IMG/VR virus record: IMGVR_UViG_3300010233_000091
Span: 1 to 39,244 of that record
Source of the DNA: a virus
Direction: 5' to 3' (one strand)
DNA length: 39,244 nt
The notes below the pieces were generated by a model, which did not search any database, had not been told where the DNA came from, and saw only the letters and a list, made by a program, of their open reading frames with translations. Shown one piece after another: positions 15,216 to 22,833 of this stretch (the stretch's first letter is position 1; each line of letters starts with the position of its first letter). The position numbers and the translations under genes were made by a program.

Positions 15216-15716
15216 ATGATCGAGCAAAACAACAGTTCCTTGACGATTTCTTTTCAGAGTCCGGAAGCAGCGACAGCGTTCGCTCAGTTCCTGCAGACGC
15301 TCCTCGTACCAGGAACCTACGCGCCACCTTCCGAGAGCCCTCAACTGGATTCCCCGGCACCCAACTATTCTCGTCACGTCCTGCTGACCCCCGAGCGTCA
15401 GGAGCAACTGTTCAACCAGCGGCAGAACGGCCTGACGGCGCGCCAGCGGATTCAAAATGCCCAGACGACTCTCCGGGACGGCGTGCTGCCGTTCAGCAAA
15501 CCAGGGGAGGTTCCCCGGCCCACCAGCCAGTCGAGCCCGCGGATGAAGGCGCAGCAGGAGGGAGGCTTCGCAGACGGGGCGCCGACCAGCCAGCAGAGGC
15601 CGGGAGTGGAGCCGGGACCGCAAAGAAGTTGGGCGGGGCCAGGAGTGGAGCCGGGCGTCCCAAGAAAGACAAAGCTCCGGCCGGCCCCAAGCTCCCCGCA
15701 GCCATCCAGAAGCTAG
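15216..15716 (+). CDS. Hypothetical protein overlapping the next gene
   Basis: 166 residues. The ATG at 15216 has GGTGGAG eight bases upstream. The first ~130 residues have natural composition (ISFQSPEAATAFAQFLQTLL, then VLLTPERQEQLFNQRQNGL) and GC-biased third positions. The last ~35 residues are proline/arginine-rich and look like an out-of-frame reading of the following gene. The alternative frame from an ATG at 15209 has its ribosome site too close and an arginine/serine-rich unnatural first half. Confidence 0.6.
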   Translation: MIEQNNSSLTISFQSPEAATAFAQFLQTLLVPGTYAPPSESPQLDSPAPNYSRHVLLTPERQEQLFNQRQNGLTARQRIQNAQTTLRDGVLPFSKPGEVPRPTSQSSPRMKAQQEGGFADGAPTSQQRPGVEPGPQRSWAGPGVEPGVPRKTKLRPAPSSPQPSRS

Positions 15717-16162
15717 TCCCCAAATCCGACGAGCCCAAAACACAGCCCAAGCTGATCCCCACCGAAAATGAACGAGCCTCAGCTACCAGACTATTCAGAG
15801 AAATTGGCCAACGGTTCAACGAGAACCGGAAGAAATCGAAGACTGCAGCCTACGCTGGATTCCGGCACGATTTGATGGACAATCTCGACACCCTGGTCAT
15901 GGGCGGCGCGATCGATTTGAAGGAAGCGACTTCGATCATCACCAACCTGGAGCAGTACACCAAAGAGACCGAGGCGGAATCGACTGAGACGCCAGCGACG
16001 ATCCTCGGCAAATGGCTGCGCATGGACGCGGCTGAGATTGCTGGGCTGTCGGTTCCGGCTGAGCCGGAGGTGAGTGAGGAACTGGAAGAGCCTGTGGAAG
16101 AAGATGTGGAAGATGAGGAAAACTCAGGAGAAGAAGTCGAACAGCCGGGGATTTTTATCTGA
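15629..16162 (+). CDS. Putative DNA-binding protein with GAGRPKK motif
   Basis: About 177 residues. The protein-like part begins near the TTG at 15629 (GGARSGAGRPKKDK), a motif resembling the AT-hook-like N-terminus of many phage small terminase subunits. It then has a helical region (ERASATRLFREIGQRF, NLDTLVMGGAIDL) and a very acidic tail (a run of E/D after residue ~150). The frame is open back to 15209, so the start is uncertain; a -1 frameshift from the previous frame would also fuse the two. Its position near terL makes a small-terminase role possible but unproven. It ends 39 bases inside the convergent methyltransferase gene. Confidence 0.5.
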   Translation: MGGARSGAGRPKKDKAPAGPKLPAAIQKLVPKSDEPKTQPKLIPTENERASATRLFREIGQRFNENRKKSKTAAYAGFRHDLMDNLDTLVMGGAIDLKEATSIITNLEQYTKETEAESTETPATILGKWLRMDAAEIAGLSVPAEPEVSEELEEPVEEDVEDEENSGEEVEQPGIFI

Positions 16163-17434
16163 ATTTGGGCAGCACTCCATGTAGGAGGCTATGACTTCCG
16201 CCGCGATCTCCGGGACAATAGAATTACCGTATCCGCGCAGTTTCCCCATTCTTTTGGATATCCCTGTAGCCAGCGGCTGTATTCCGGGTTCAATTGGCCG
16301 GAACTTTTCGTCACGCCCGTGCCACCAGTCGCAACCTGCCCAGAATCCGCGAGTGTAGCCTGCGCCGACAAAGGCTTCCCCCTCGGATGGTTCCATTGTT
16401 GCAATTGAAATTCTTCCGTCGAGGAGTTGCTCTTGTAATCTCTGGCGGCCGGGGTTGCTGCTGCTGCTAAGCGCACTTGCAAGTCCAAACTGGCCGTGTT
16501 CTGGTTCGCTCCCGCTCCGTTCGCATCCGATGCTTGCGGGCTGATGCAGTGGGCCAGTAACGCCAGGGATGCCGCTCCTTCCAGATCCATTCCACCCGTA
16601 TGAGTTGCTGTACTGCGGGAGTTCGGCCCGCCGCTGGGAGTGTTTGGCGTCGGTACTGAGGCTAAAGCTACAATTTTCCTGCTGTAGTCGTTGTTCCCCG
16701 CTTCGTTGTTTCCATTCTGCGCCGGAGTTCCGGTCATCGGCGTCGGCACTGAAGCCAAGCGCGCTTGCACGTCCAGGTGTGAGTTCCCGCCTCCGACCGT
16801 CTTCGTTGTTCGACCACCCGAGCCATCTGAACTCTTTGGGGTAGCCACTGACACCAGCGCTGCCGCCCCCGGCAGCCGATCTGTTCCTTGGCCTGGACCT
16901 CCCTTCGGGCCGTCCTGGCCGCAAGGCGTCGGCACACCAGAATAGACGCTGACGGATGTGCGGAGCCCCGATGCCCGCAGCGCAAAGATCGACCGCTGCT
17001 GTGGTGTAGTTCGACGCTTCCAGGTCAGTTTGAACAAGGTCGAGCCACGCGAGTCCAGCTTTGCTTGCAACCTGCTCTCCAAAAACAGTGCCAGGTCGAA
17101 GCTGTTGGATGAGATGGAAGAAGGCAGGCCATAGGTGCCGCTCATCAGACATCCCGCCGCCTTTGCCTGCCGCGCTGAAAGGCTGGCAGGGACAAGAACC
17201 TGTCCAGAGGGGCCGAGAATCCGGCCATCCGGCAAGGCGCGCGGCGTAGCTCCAGCCGGCGATTCCGCAGAACATGTGTACTTGAGTGTATCCGACAAGA
17301 TCAATGGGGAATACATCTTCGATGCTTCGGTCATCTACGTCTCCTGGGGGGATAAGGCCCTCTTTGATTAGATTCTTCACCCACTCGCAGCAGAATGGAT
17401 CGGAATCATTATAGTAGTTCCAGTTATTAATCAT
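16124..17434 (-). CDS. DNA (cytosine-5) methyltransferase
   Basis: 436 residues on the minus strand, the only clear minus-strand locus here. The protein begins MINNWNYYNDSDPF as do phage members of this group. Motif I reads FCGIAGW (55-61) and motif IV SCPCQPFS has the catalytic cysteine at C83. The motif VI position reads GEQVASK rather than the classical ENV, and motif VIII is HIRQRLFW. The C-terminus has the conserved LRGYGNSIVPEIAAEVI. It transfers a methyl group to cytosine in a specific sequence, probably to protect phage DNA. The region between motif VIII and the C-terminus is long, low in complexity and overlaps a second long frame. An upstream in-frame ATG at 17455 is an alternative start; neither has a clear ribosome site. 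Confidence 0.9.
   Translation of the reverse strand: MINNWNYYNDSDPFCCEWVKNLIKEGLIPPGDVDDRSIEDVFPIDLVGYTQVHMFCGIAGWSYAARLAGWPDSRPLWTGSCPCQPFSAAGKGGGMSDERHLWPAFFHLIQQLRPGTVFGEQVASKAGLAWLDLVQTDLEASNYTTAAVDLCAAGIGAPHIRQRLFWCADALRPGRPEGRSRPRNRSAAGGGSAGVSGYPKEFRWLGWSNNEDGRRRELTPGRASALGFSADADDRNSGAEWKQRSGEQRLQQENCSFSLSTDAKHSQRRAELPQYSNSYGWNGSGRSGIPGVTGPLHQPASIGCERSGSEPEHGQFGLASALSSSSNPGRQRLQEQLLDGRISIATMEPSEGEAFVGAGYTRGFWAGCDWWHGRDEKFRPIEPGIQPLATGISKRMGKLRGYGNSIVPEIAAEVIASYMECCPNSDKNPRLFDFFS
16189..17334 (-). CDS. Overlapping-frame protein inside the methyltransferase gene
   Basis: 381 codons open on the same strand as the methyltransferase, entirely inside it but in another frame. It is not random: the segment STLFKLTWKRRTTP (residues ~99-112) and repeated PTP units (GVPTPCGQ, SVATPKSS, two LASVPTP) recur, and the end reads SRWLQGYPKEWGNCA. 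I recall proteins of this type, with STLFxLTWKxxATP and terminal SRWLxGYPxEWDxC, annotated beside phage methyltransferases. Whether it is translated is unknown; the reading may instead reflect dual constraint on the methyltransferase's variable region. No catalytic motif is visible. Confidence 0.45.
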   Translation of the reverse strand: MTEASKMYSPLILSDTLKYTCSAESPAGATPRALPDGRILGPSGQVLVPASLSARQAKAAGCLMSGTYGLPSSISSNSFDLALFLESRLQAKLDSRGSTLFKLTWKRRTTPQQRSIFALRASGLRTSVSVYSGVPTPCGQDGPKGGPGQGTDRLPGAAALVSVATPKSSDGSGGRTTKTVGGGNSHLDVQARLASVPTPMTGTPAQNGNNEAGNNDYSRKIVALASVPTPNTPSGGPNSRSTATHTGGMDLEGAASLALLAHCISPQASDANGAGANQNTASLDLQVRLAAAATPAARDYKSNSSTEEFQLQQWNHPRGKPLSAQATLADSGQVATGGTGVTKSSGQLNPEYSRWLQGYPKEWGNCADTVILLSRRSRRKS

Positions 17435-17453
17435 AAGTGATATAGTAAAGGAC
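17405..17453. promoter_or_regulatory. AT-rich divergent start region
   Basis: An AT-rich stretch in otherwise GC-rich DNA, between and overlapping the starts of the minus-strand methyltransferase and the plus-strand gene at 17454. TATAGT occurs twice (17410 and 17441 areas), usable as -10 elements for the plus strand. The sequence CATG at 17453-17456 contains an ATG for each strand. A shared divergent promoter is likely but not proven. Confidence 0.4.
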
Positions 17454-17987
17454 ATGCTCAAGTGTGTCCAGTGCAATTTGCCTATGGAAGGCAGTCATTC
17501 TCATAAAAAGTATTGTTCACCTCGGTGCAAGGGCCGATACCGTAAGACGCATGGCGGAGGAAATCTTGCGGATGGGCACCACTGTCGAATGTGTGGGGAA
17601 CTGATACCGTTGGCGCCCGGTCAGGCTAACAAGTGGCTGTGTTCTATTAAATGCATCCGCGCGAGCAACTCCAAATCGGTTCGAGAATTTCATAAGCGCC
17701 GCCCGTTGATGGAGGCTATATATCGCGCACGTACTGTCGAAAAGCGGCATCCGGATTCGAACAACGTCCGGTTCTACAGGAACAATCCTGAAGCGCCAAG
17801 GCAGTGCGAGTCATGCGGGGAGGCTCGTGTCACAGAGATCGCCCATAAACCGGGATTTGACCGTTTTGGTAGTTGGCGCTCTAAAGCAAACACTTGCTGG
17901 CCTGAAATGGTTTGGGTGCTTTGCCCCACATGCCACGTACTTATAGATCGAATGGGGTACTCTCCAGAAGAAATGGGATTGGGCTGA
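17454..17987 (+). CDS. Multi-zinc-finger, HNH-like protein
   Basis: 177 residues with AAAGGA upstream. It contains several cysteine pairs: CVQC at 4-7, CSPRC near 21, CRMC near 46, CSIKC near 62, then CESC near 121 and CPTCH near 160. The C-terminal part (CESCGEARVTEIAHK, then VWVLCPTCHVLIDR) has the cysteine-flanked A-H and C-x-x-C-H layout of HNH nucleases. It is transcribed away from the methyltransferase, and the two probably entered as one cassette. A role as nuclease partner of the methyltransferase is possible but speculative. Confidence 0.65.
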   Translation: MLKCVQCNLPMEGSHSHKKYCSPRCKGRYRKTHGGGNLADGHHCRMCGELIPLAPGQANKWLCSIKCIRASNSKSVREFHKRRPLMEAIYRARTVEKRHPDSNNVRFYRNNPEAPRQCESCGEARVTEIAHKPGFDRFGSWRSKANTCWPEMVWVLCPTCHVLIDRMGYSPEEMGLG

Positions 17988-18012
17988 GTTTATTGCAAAC
18001 TTTCATCTTTGT

Positions 18013-18047
18013 CCAGTGTTATTCCCATTTTCTCCAGTGTTGTGGCA
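18013..18047 (+). promoter_or_regulatory. Paired AGTGTT motif, site 1
   Basis: CCAGTGTTATTCC at 18013-18025 is followed by CCAGTGTTGTGGCA at 18034-18047, in a pyrimidine-rich intergenic stretch about 95 bases before the next gene. The same pair in the same order occurs at 31271-31295, and a single related copy at 22163. Confidence 0.45.
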
Positions 18048-18109
18048 TTTTCTCCCCACAAGCCTCTCACTTCCTTTATCCTCCCATGTAGAACTGCCCG
18101 GAGGCTCAA

Positions 18110-18307
18110 TTGTCCACTGCCCGCGCCAAGTACCAAACGACTGCTCCAGGCCGGTTCGACTCGTCCCTCCCCCAGAATCCACGCAAGGACTACGATTCCG
18201 AGTCTGCCCGGCCTTCCGGCCGCTCCGGTGGCGGTGATTGCCCGACGCCTCATCGCGTGTCGTCTTCAGTGCGCTCGAACAAGAAAAGGAGCCGCACCCG
18301 TGGATGA
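18110..18307 (+). CDS. Small basic hypothetical protein
   Basis: 65 residues from a TTG with a strong GGAGG five bases upstream (begins STARAKYQTTAPGRF after the start residue). It ends in an arginine/lysine-rich tail (NKKRSRTRG). The start is unusual, but the ribosome site and the eight-base overlap with the next gene support it. Unknown function; several neighbours share the basic tail. Confidence 0.5.
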   Translation: MSTARAKYQTTAPGRFDSSLPQNPRKDYDSESARPSGRSGGGDCPTPHRVSSSVRSNKKRSRTRG

Positions 18308-18623
18308 GATGGACGACTCTTCTCCGGAAGTGACGATCTCCCCGGCTGACAACGGCCATGTCGTGCGCTGGCATCAGCGATCCAACAAGAAAGATGAGCC
18401 TGGCCGCACCATCAAGCGCGTAGCGTCGACAACCGATGAAGCCCTCGGCCACGCCAAAGACGCTCTTGGCGGTAGAACCTCCAAAAAGAAATCGAATCGC
18501 GATGGGCAGACCGCTGTGTCTGATACGGGGGATGGTTTGACCTCCCCCGTTGCCCACTCCAGTCATTCCATGCGTGGCCGTTCCGCGCGTCGCCGGCCGG
18601 TGCGTTCTCGCCGTCGCGCTTGA
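18300..18623 (+). CDS. Basic hypothetical protein with Arg-rich tail
   Basis: 107 residues from the GTG at 18300, which follows AAAAGGAG at optimal spacing; longer readings lack a ribosome site. The N-terminal third is acidic (VDEMDDSSPEVT), the rest basic, ending in RGRSARRRPVRSRRRA. The tail resembles nucleic-acid-neutralising protamine-like peptides. It lies just before a virion-region gene. No family recognised. Confidence 0.6.
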   Translation: MDEMDDSSPEVTISPADNGHVVRWHQRSNKKDEPGRTIKRVASTTDEALGHAKDALGGRTSKKKSNRDGQTAVSDTGDGLTSPVAHSSHSMRGRSARRRPVRSRRRA

Positions 18624-18665
18624 TTCAAGCATCACAATAACCGGACCCAAAGGAGGGTCTAATTC

Positions 18666-19451
18666 ATGACCCAGCCTACCGCGCCTTTTGCTTTGACTCC
18701 GTTCAAGCCTCGCGTCGTCATGCCGATTCTTGCTATCCAGTTCCTCGGCGAGCTGGACCCTGCCAGTGATTCGCCCGTTTCGCTTGCCACCGCCCGCGCA
18801 TCGAATCCATCTCGCACTCCAGACACATCGTTGACCGGTACTTTTCTTGGCCTGCCGGTGCGCTTCGAGCCCTACCGCCATATTCAGCACGCGACCATCC
18901 CGGCATCCGTAGCGGCCGTGCTTCATCTTGCTCCCGACACTGTGCCGGCTGTCCTTGTGCCAACTCCCGCTGGCGGCATACCCGCTTTCCCAGGTGACTG
19001 GATCGTTCAGGAGACTGAAGGGGTTTACTCAGTTTGGTCCGACGAGAAGTTTCGCAAGGAATTTGACGTTCCCGATTCGGACGGCTCAGGCACAGGCCGT
19101 TATGGCGCCCACGGTAATTGGACCGAGCACGGCGACGGCACTGATTATCCCAGCGAAGGCGCTTCCTATGGCGTGGCGCAGAATACACCTTTGTCGCCGT
19201 TCGAGCCTTTGGATGAAAATGCGCCGGTTGCCCCGATTGTCCCGGCTTCGCAGGCTTTTGCCGCATCTCCTTCGTCCGACCCACTCGTTCCAGGCTCGTT
19301 CTTTCGCATCCTGCGCGCAGACCAGTCTGTTGACCCTGTGGTGCATGTCGTGAAGGCGATCGACGGCGACCTGGTGGTCTACGAGTCCGACGGCGAGACT
19401 CTGGAAGTTCTCCGCGATCATGTGGTCGCTCAAGCCTCTGACGGTTCATGA
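18666..19451 (+). CDS. Virion-region hypothetical protein with PGDWIV domain
   Basis: 261 residues with AAAGGAGG upstream. The segment FPGDWIVQETEGVYSVWSDE near residues 115-135 matches a short phage domain (PGDWIVT, then a strand, then a small helix) of unknown function. The protein ends with another beta-rich part (VVHVVKAIDGDLVVYES). It probably belongs to the head module by position. Confidence 0.65.
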   Translation: MTQPTAPFALTPFKPRVVMPILAIQFLGELDPASDSPVSLATARASNPSRTPDTSLTGTFLGLPVRFEPYRHIQHATIPASVAAVLHLAPDTVPAVLVPTPAGGIPAFPGDWIVQETEGVYSVWSDEKFRKEFDVPDSDGSGTGRYGAHGNWTEHGDGTDYPSEGASYGVAQNTPLSPFEPLDENAPVAPIVPASQAFAASPSSDPLVPGSFFRILRADQSVDPVVHVVKAIDGDLVVYESDGETLEVLRDHVVAQASDGS

Positions 19452-19478
19452 TATTCTGCAGTAAGGAGATTCGCACGT

Positions 19479-19847
19479 ATGAATCGCTCAATCAGAAACG
19501 TTCTTATAGCCGCGGTATCGTTGTTCTGCACCCTGACGGTGTGGGGCGCAACTCCACGCCTGATCCAGGTTACCCTCGGTTCCGGCGCTACCCAGATCAT
19601 CTCGACTCCCACTTATTTCAGTCAGATGGTGATTCAGGACAATGCCGCGCACAACATCCGTTATGGGGATTCGACGGTAAGTGTCACTACGCCGACGGCT
19701 GTTAATGGAGGCACGGCCGGTAAAGGTATTCTGCTCTACTCCAGCGGAGCGGGCAACGTCGGGACGCTATCGGGGCAGCAGGGCGACGCCAGCCAGTTCT
19801 GGATCGCCGGGACCAGCGGCGATGTCATCGACGTTTTGGTGTGGTAA
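19479..19847 (+). CDS. Small beta-rich protein with signal peptide
   Basis: 122 residues. The N-terminus is a classic signal peptide: basic NRSIRN, a hydrophobic LIAAVSLFCTLTV core and a WGA cleavage site. The mature part (VIQDNAAHNIRYGDSTVS, later GDVIDVLVW) resembles small phage structural proteins seen in capsid or tail modules, though those normally lack export signals. A strong AAGGAG precedes the start. If the signal is used, the protein acts in the envelope or periplasm rather than in the particle. Confidence 0.6.
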   Translation: MNRSIRNVLIAAVSLFCTLTVWGATPRLIQVTLGSGATQIISTPTYFSQMVIQDNAAHNIRYGDSTVSVTTPTAVNGGTAGKGILLYSSGAGNVGTLSGQQGDASQFWIAGTSGDVIDVLVW

Positions 19848-19884
19848 TCGGCGTATCCTGATGCTACGATAGGAGCCAAGTCCG

Positions 19885-20118
19885 ATGGCCAAACTTACGT
19901 CCAAGAAGCGGAATAGCCTGCCCAAGTCCGAGTTCGCCGGGCCTGATCGCTCCTTTCCAATTCCGGACGCAAGTCACGCGAGGAATGCGTTGGCTAGGGT
20001 CGCGAATAAACCGGAAGCCGAAAAAGCTAAGGTTCGCGCCGCAGTCCATCGGAAATTTCCAGGGATAGGCGAAGGCCGGGACAAGAAGACGCGTCGGCGC
20101 AGCCGGTCGAGGGCTTAG
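19885..20118 (+). CDS. Small LPxSxFAxPxRxFPIxD protein
   Basis: 77 residues. The block LPKSEFAGPDRSFPIPD (residues 12-28), followed by HARNALARV and AAVHRKFPG, matches a short motif found in many phage head-region proteins (DUF6582-like, from memory). An arginine/lysine tail (KKTRRRSRSRA) follows. The gene ends directly against the portal start. The role is unknown; a structural or DNA-associated part is plausible. Confidence 0.7.
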   Translation: MAKLTSKKRNSLPKSEFAGPDRSFPIPDASHARNALARVANKPEAEKAKVRAAVHRKFPGIGEGRDKKTRRRSRSRA

Positions 20119-21894
20119 ATGGCGAACGTTTTTCTCATTGCCGGTGCGGCCAAAAAGTCTGCGAAACAAGAGCATATTGACCCCCGCGCCAGGCACGTTG
20201 CCGAATGGCGCGAGGCCAGCGACTCCGCCCGTAATAAAGCCCTGGGAGAAAACTTCGCCAAGGCGGCCGAAGACCTGTATAACCTCGTGGATGCTATGAC
20301 TCCTGGGCCTGTGTATCGGCCCTCCTTAAGTATTCCGATGCTCCAAAGAATAATGCTGGAAGAAGCAAATCAGGTCTCAAATTTATCGCCACGGATGTAC
20401 GTCTTCCCGTCTGCTGGCTCAAGTGACCCTTCTTATTCCGGCGCTCAGCAGGCCGATCCTTCTCTCGCTTCCACTTCCGCCCGTGATCTAGCTAGGGAGG
20501 TTTCTTTACAAGCCCAATGGCAAATCTCCAAGATGAATCTCCACTTGCTGATGGCCGGGCTCACCGCGCGCTATTGTGGCGCCGGGTGGATTGTTGCTGG
20601 GTTTGATCCGGACCTCGGTCGAGCCCGCGGAGGTATGTGGGCGAAGTCGATTGATCCCCGCCTGGTTTTCTTCGATCCCGGCACGGACTACACTTGGAAC
20701 CCTTCATATTCGGGCTGGGTAACATACATGAATTTGGAGGATATTCGGCTCAAGTGGCCGGAAACTTCGAAGGCAATCCAGCCGAAGCATACCAGTGGAG
20801 GTTTTCAGCCATTTTCTGGCGATTCAGGATATGGAATTTCGCAGCCGCCGGGACCGATGAGTTCGATGCCTGGGGCTACCGGTCAGAATGCACGCACGGT
20901 CAGTTCCGAATGGAGGTTGCCAGTCGTTCACTGTTTCTGCCGTGATTACACGCGAGAGACGGTTGAGAAAGAGGACGTGCCCACAACGTCCTTGATCGAT
21001 CCTGAAGTGAGGCTCAAATACCCGCGCGGCCGTTGGTTAGTCGAATGCGAAGGCATAATTCTTCAGGACGGCGACAACCCATACCCGCTGCGCCGTGACA
21101 TCAACGCGCCGAGATTTCCGCTCTTCCCGAACTACATACTCCCCCCTCTCTTCGGCCCCTGGGGAATACCTGTTACCCGCATGACCGAAAATATGCAGCG
21201 TTTGGGGCAGAGGTTCATGTCTCAGACATTTGAGAACGGTCTGCGCATGAACAACGGTGTCTGGTTTATAGACGAAAATGCCGGAATAGATGTTGACGGT
21301 TTTGGCGGTCTGCCTGGCGAAGTCCAAACCATCAAACCGGGTTCACGCGTTCCGCAGGTCGTCACCCCCAACGCTATCGGCGCAGCGTCGCTTCAAGCGG
21401 TCGACAAGCTCTTCTCCATGCAAAATGACGTGCTCGGGTTCTCCACTTCGCGCCAAGGCGACCCCGGCGCCGGCAACGTGTCCACGGATCTGTTCGATTC
21501 AGCGGTGTTGCAGTCGTCAGGGCTGTTGCAGCTCGCTGGACGTTTTTTGAGTGAGACAGCGCAAAGCGTCGGCGAATTCTTCTTTGACTCGATGTGCCGT
21601 TACCAGCAAAAAACCAATCTTCCTTATCGCGGGCCTGAAGGAATTACCATGGCTGCGTGGGCTGGCCAGGTTGACCCAAGCACTTACGATCTCGCTCTCG
21701 ATGACGCCAGTGTGCGCCCACTCAGCGAGGCGATCGTTCGCAAAATTACACCGGATTTGATGTCGAAGGGTATAGTTGGTCCTGAGCGCGGTCTTCGGAC
21801 TCTCGGTTACCCCGACCCCGAGGGAATCGCCCTGGAGCAGCAGACTCAGCAGGCTTTGGCTGCTTTGGCAAAAGTCAGATCAGGGAAAAAATAA
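20119..21894 (+). CDS. Portal protein (putative)
   Basis: 591 residues. Its size, position between terminase and scaffold/capsid genes, and sequence pattern fit a portal: N-terminal helices (ARHVAEWREASDSARNKAL), a central part rich in turns with FDPG and WVTYMNLEDI, and a C-terminal helical region with DVLGFSTSRQGDPGAGNVST. The portal dodecamer forms the DNA channel and binds the terminase. No catalytic motif is expected. The start abuts the previous stop. The family match is by position and general pattern, not by a diagnostic motif. Confidence 0.75.
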   Translation: MANVFLIAGAAKKSAKQEHIDPRARHVAEWREASDSARNKALGENFAKAAEDLYNLVDAMTPGPVYRPSLSIPMLQRIMLEEANQVSNLSPRMYVFPSAGSSDPSYSGAQQADPSLASTSARDLAREVSLQAQWQISKMNLHLLMAGLTARYCGAGWIVAGFDPDLGRARGGMWAKSIDPRLVFFDPGTDYTWNPSYSGWVTYMNLEDIRLKWPETSKAIQPKHTSGGFQPFSGDSGYGISQPPGPMSSMPGATGQNARTVSSEWRLPVVHCFCRDYTRETVEKEDVPTTSLIDPEVRLKYPRGRWLVECEGIILQDGDNPYPLRRDINAPRFPLFPNYILPPLFGPWGIPVTRMTENMQRLGQRFMSQTFENGLRMNNGVWFIDENAGIDVDGFGGLPGEVQTIKPGSRVPQVVTPNAIGAASLQAVDKLFSMQNDVLGFSTSRQGDPGAGNVSTDLFDSAVLQSSGLLQLAGRFLSETAQSVGEFFFDSMCRYQQKTNLPYRGPEGITMAAWAGQVDPSTYDLALDDASVRPLSEAIVRKITPDLMSKGIVGPERGLRTLGYPDPEGIALEQQTQQALAALAKVRSGKK

Positions 21895-22139
21895 TGGGGG
21901 ACGAAAGAATGCAAATAACGGATCGGTCTGCGCCGCCTTCTGTCAGCTCAGTCCCTCCATACAATTGGAGAGGACACTGGTTGACCGTAACGGAGTTTGC
22001 GAGAATGATGGGTCGCGAACCGCGAACCGGCTACAACTGGATCAGGAACGGAACTCTTGCCGAGTTTGGAGTTCCAGTTATGCATTTCCGTAAAGGCAAA
22101 CAGCATTCTGGCCGGACTTTTATTTTGAATATTTATTGA
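21894..22139 (+). CDS. Small helix-turn-helix protein
   Basis: 81 residues. LTVTEFARMMGREPRTGYNWIRNGTL near residues 31-56 is a MerR/excisionase-type helix-turn-helix with a wing. The frame begins at an ATG overlapping the portal's TAA (TAATG). An ATG at 21909 with GGGGGA upstream is an alternative, giving 76 residues. It could be a DNA-binding regulator inside the head operon. It is followed by a 119-base gap holding a repeated motif. Confidence 0.65.
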   Translation: MGDERMQITDRSAPPSVSSVPPYNWRGHWLTVTEFARMMGREPRTGYNWIRNGTLAEFGVPVMHFRKGKQHSGRTFILNIY

Positions 22140-22161
22140 GCCTCTTTTTGTTTCAGTAAGG

Positions 22162-22190
22162 TTAGTGTTATTACCCACCCGCCCATTCTC
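22162..22190 (+). promoter_or_regulatory. AGTGTT motif, site 2
   Basis: TTAGTGTTATTACCC (about 22162-22176) followed by a CCCATTCTCC stretch, similar to site 1 (AGTGTTATTCCCATTTTCTCC). It lies about 95 bases before the first micro-ORF. It lacks the second AGTGTTGTGG half. Confidence 0.35.
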
Positions 22191-22258
22191 CTTCCATTTA
22201 CCTTATTCTTCCATCAATCGCATACCACATCCGTGTTTGTGCGAAAAGGAGAAACACC

Positions 22259-22309
22259 ATGGACTTCAAGAATCGCCGTAAGGGCAAGAAGGAAGGCAAG
22301 CGCCGGTAG
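22259..22309 (+). CDS. 16-residue basic micro-ORF
   Basis: MDFKNRRKGKKEGKRR, preceded by AAAAGGAG at good spacing. Nine of 16 residues are Lys or Arg. It is the first of several tiny ORFs with strong ribosome sites. Too short for homology; translation is inferred only. Confidence 0.4.
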   Translation: MDFKNRRKGKKEGKRR

Positions 22310-22396
22310 TTGGCCGAGAGGATTCGTCCTCTCGTCTCTCTACCTGCGAGCCTCGTTCGTCGCTCCACCAACTCCCAGGAAAGGACCAAATCCCAG

Positions 22397-22525
22397 ATGG
22401 CCGGAACTCCCCAGAAAACAAGCTCCCACGTCGTCAAGGACTTTGGCCAACCCCGGAAGTTTCTGCGCGACATGCGTGCCAAGGCCGCGAAGAACTCTCG
22501 CAAGAGAGCGTCCAAGCGGTCCTGA
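22397..22525 (+). CDS. 42-residue basic protein
   Basis: Begins MAGTPQKTSSHVV and ends AKNSRKRASKRS. AGGAAAGGAC lies upstream. Strongly basic, like its neighbours; no domain. A longer reading of the frame from further upstream is possible but has no ribosome site. Confidence 0.5.
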   Translation: MAGTPQKTSSHVVKDFGQPRKFLRDMRAKAAKNSRKRASKRS

Positions 22526-22669
22526 CTCATCCCGGAGACGGTCGCTGCTGGCCTTCGCGCCCCGTCTTCTTAGCCGCTGAGTGCTGATCGGCGAGGATCA
22601 AGGTTAATCACCTCATCCTTTCCGCTTTCAGTTATGACTCGGCACCCGGAGCGAAGGAGGTACGCATAG

Positions 22670-22723
22670 ATGGCTTCTCGTGGAGGAAGACGAAAGCGTC
22701 AGCGCACCACCGCTCGCAAGTAG
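22670..22723 (+). CDS. 17-residue arginine-rich micro-ORF
   Basis: MASRGGRRKRQRTTARK, following AAGGAGG nine bases upstream. Eight of 17 residues are basic. It directly follows a still shorter ORF ending at 22669. Strong ribosome site is the only support. Confidence 0.4.
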   Translation: MASRGGRRKRQRTTARK

Positions 22724-22833
22724 TAGGGAGCGAAGCGATTTGCTCTCTGCGTTCGGCGGCAGGTGGGTGGGAGTTGGTGGGGGACTAGCCCCGCCTCCCG
22801 CGCCGAAAGCGTTCGTTGCGCAAGACAGGATGC

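Noticed and set aside
18003-18926. 307-codon minus-strand ORF
   Set aside because: Arginine/glycine-rich shadow opposite several plus-strand genes with good ribosome sites; no natural composition or motif.
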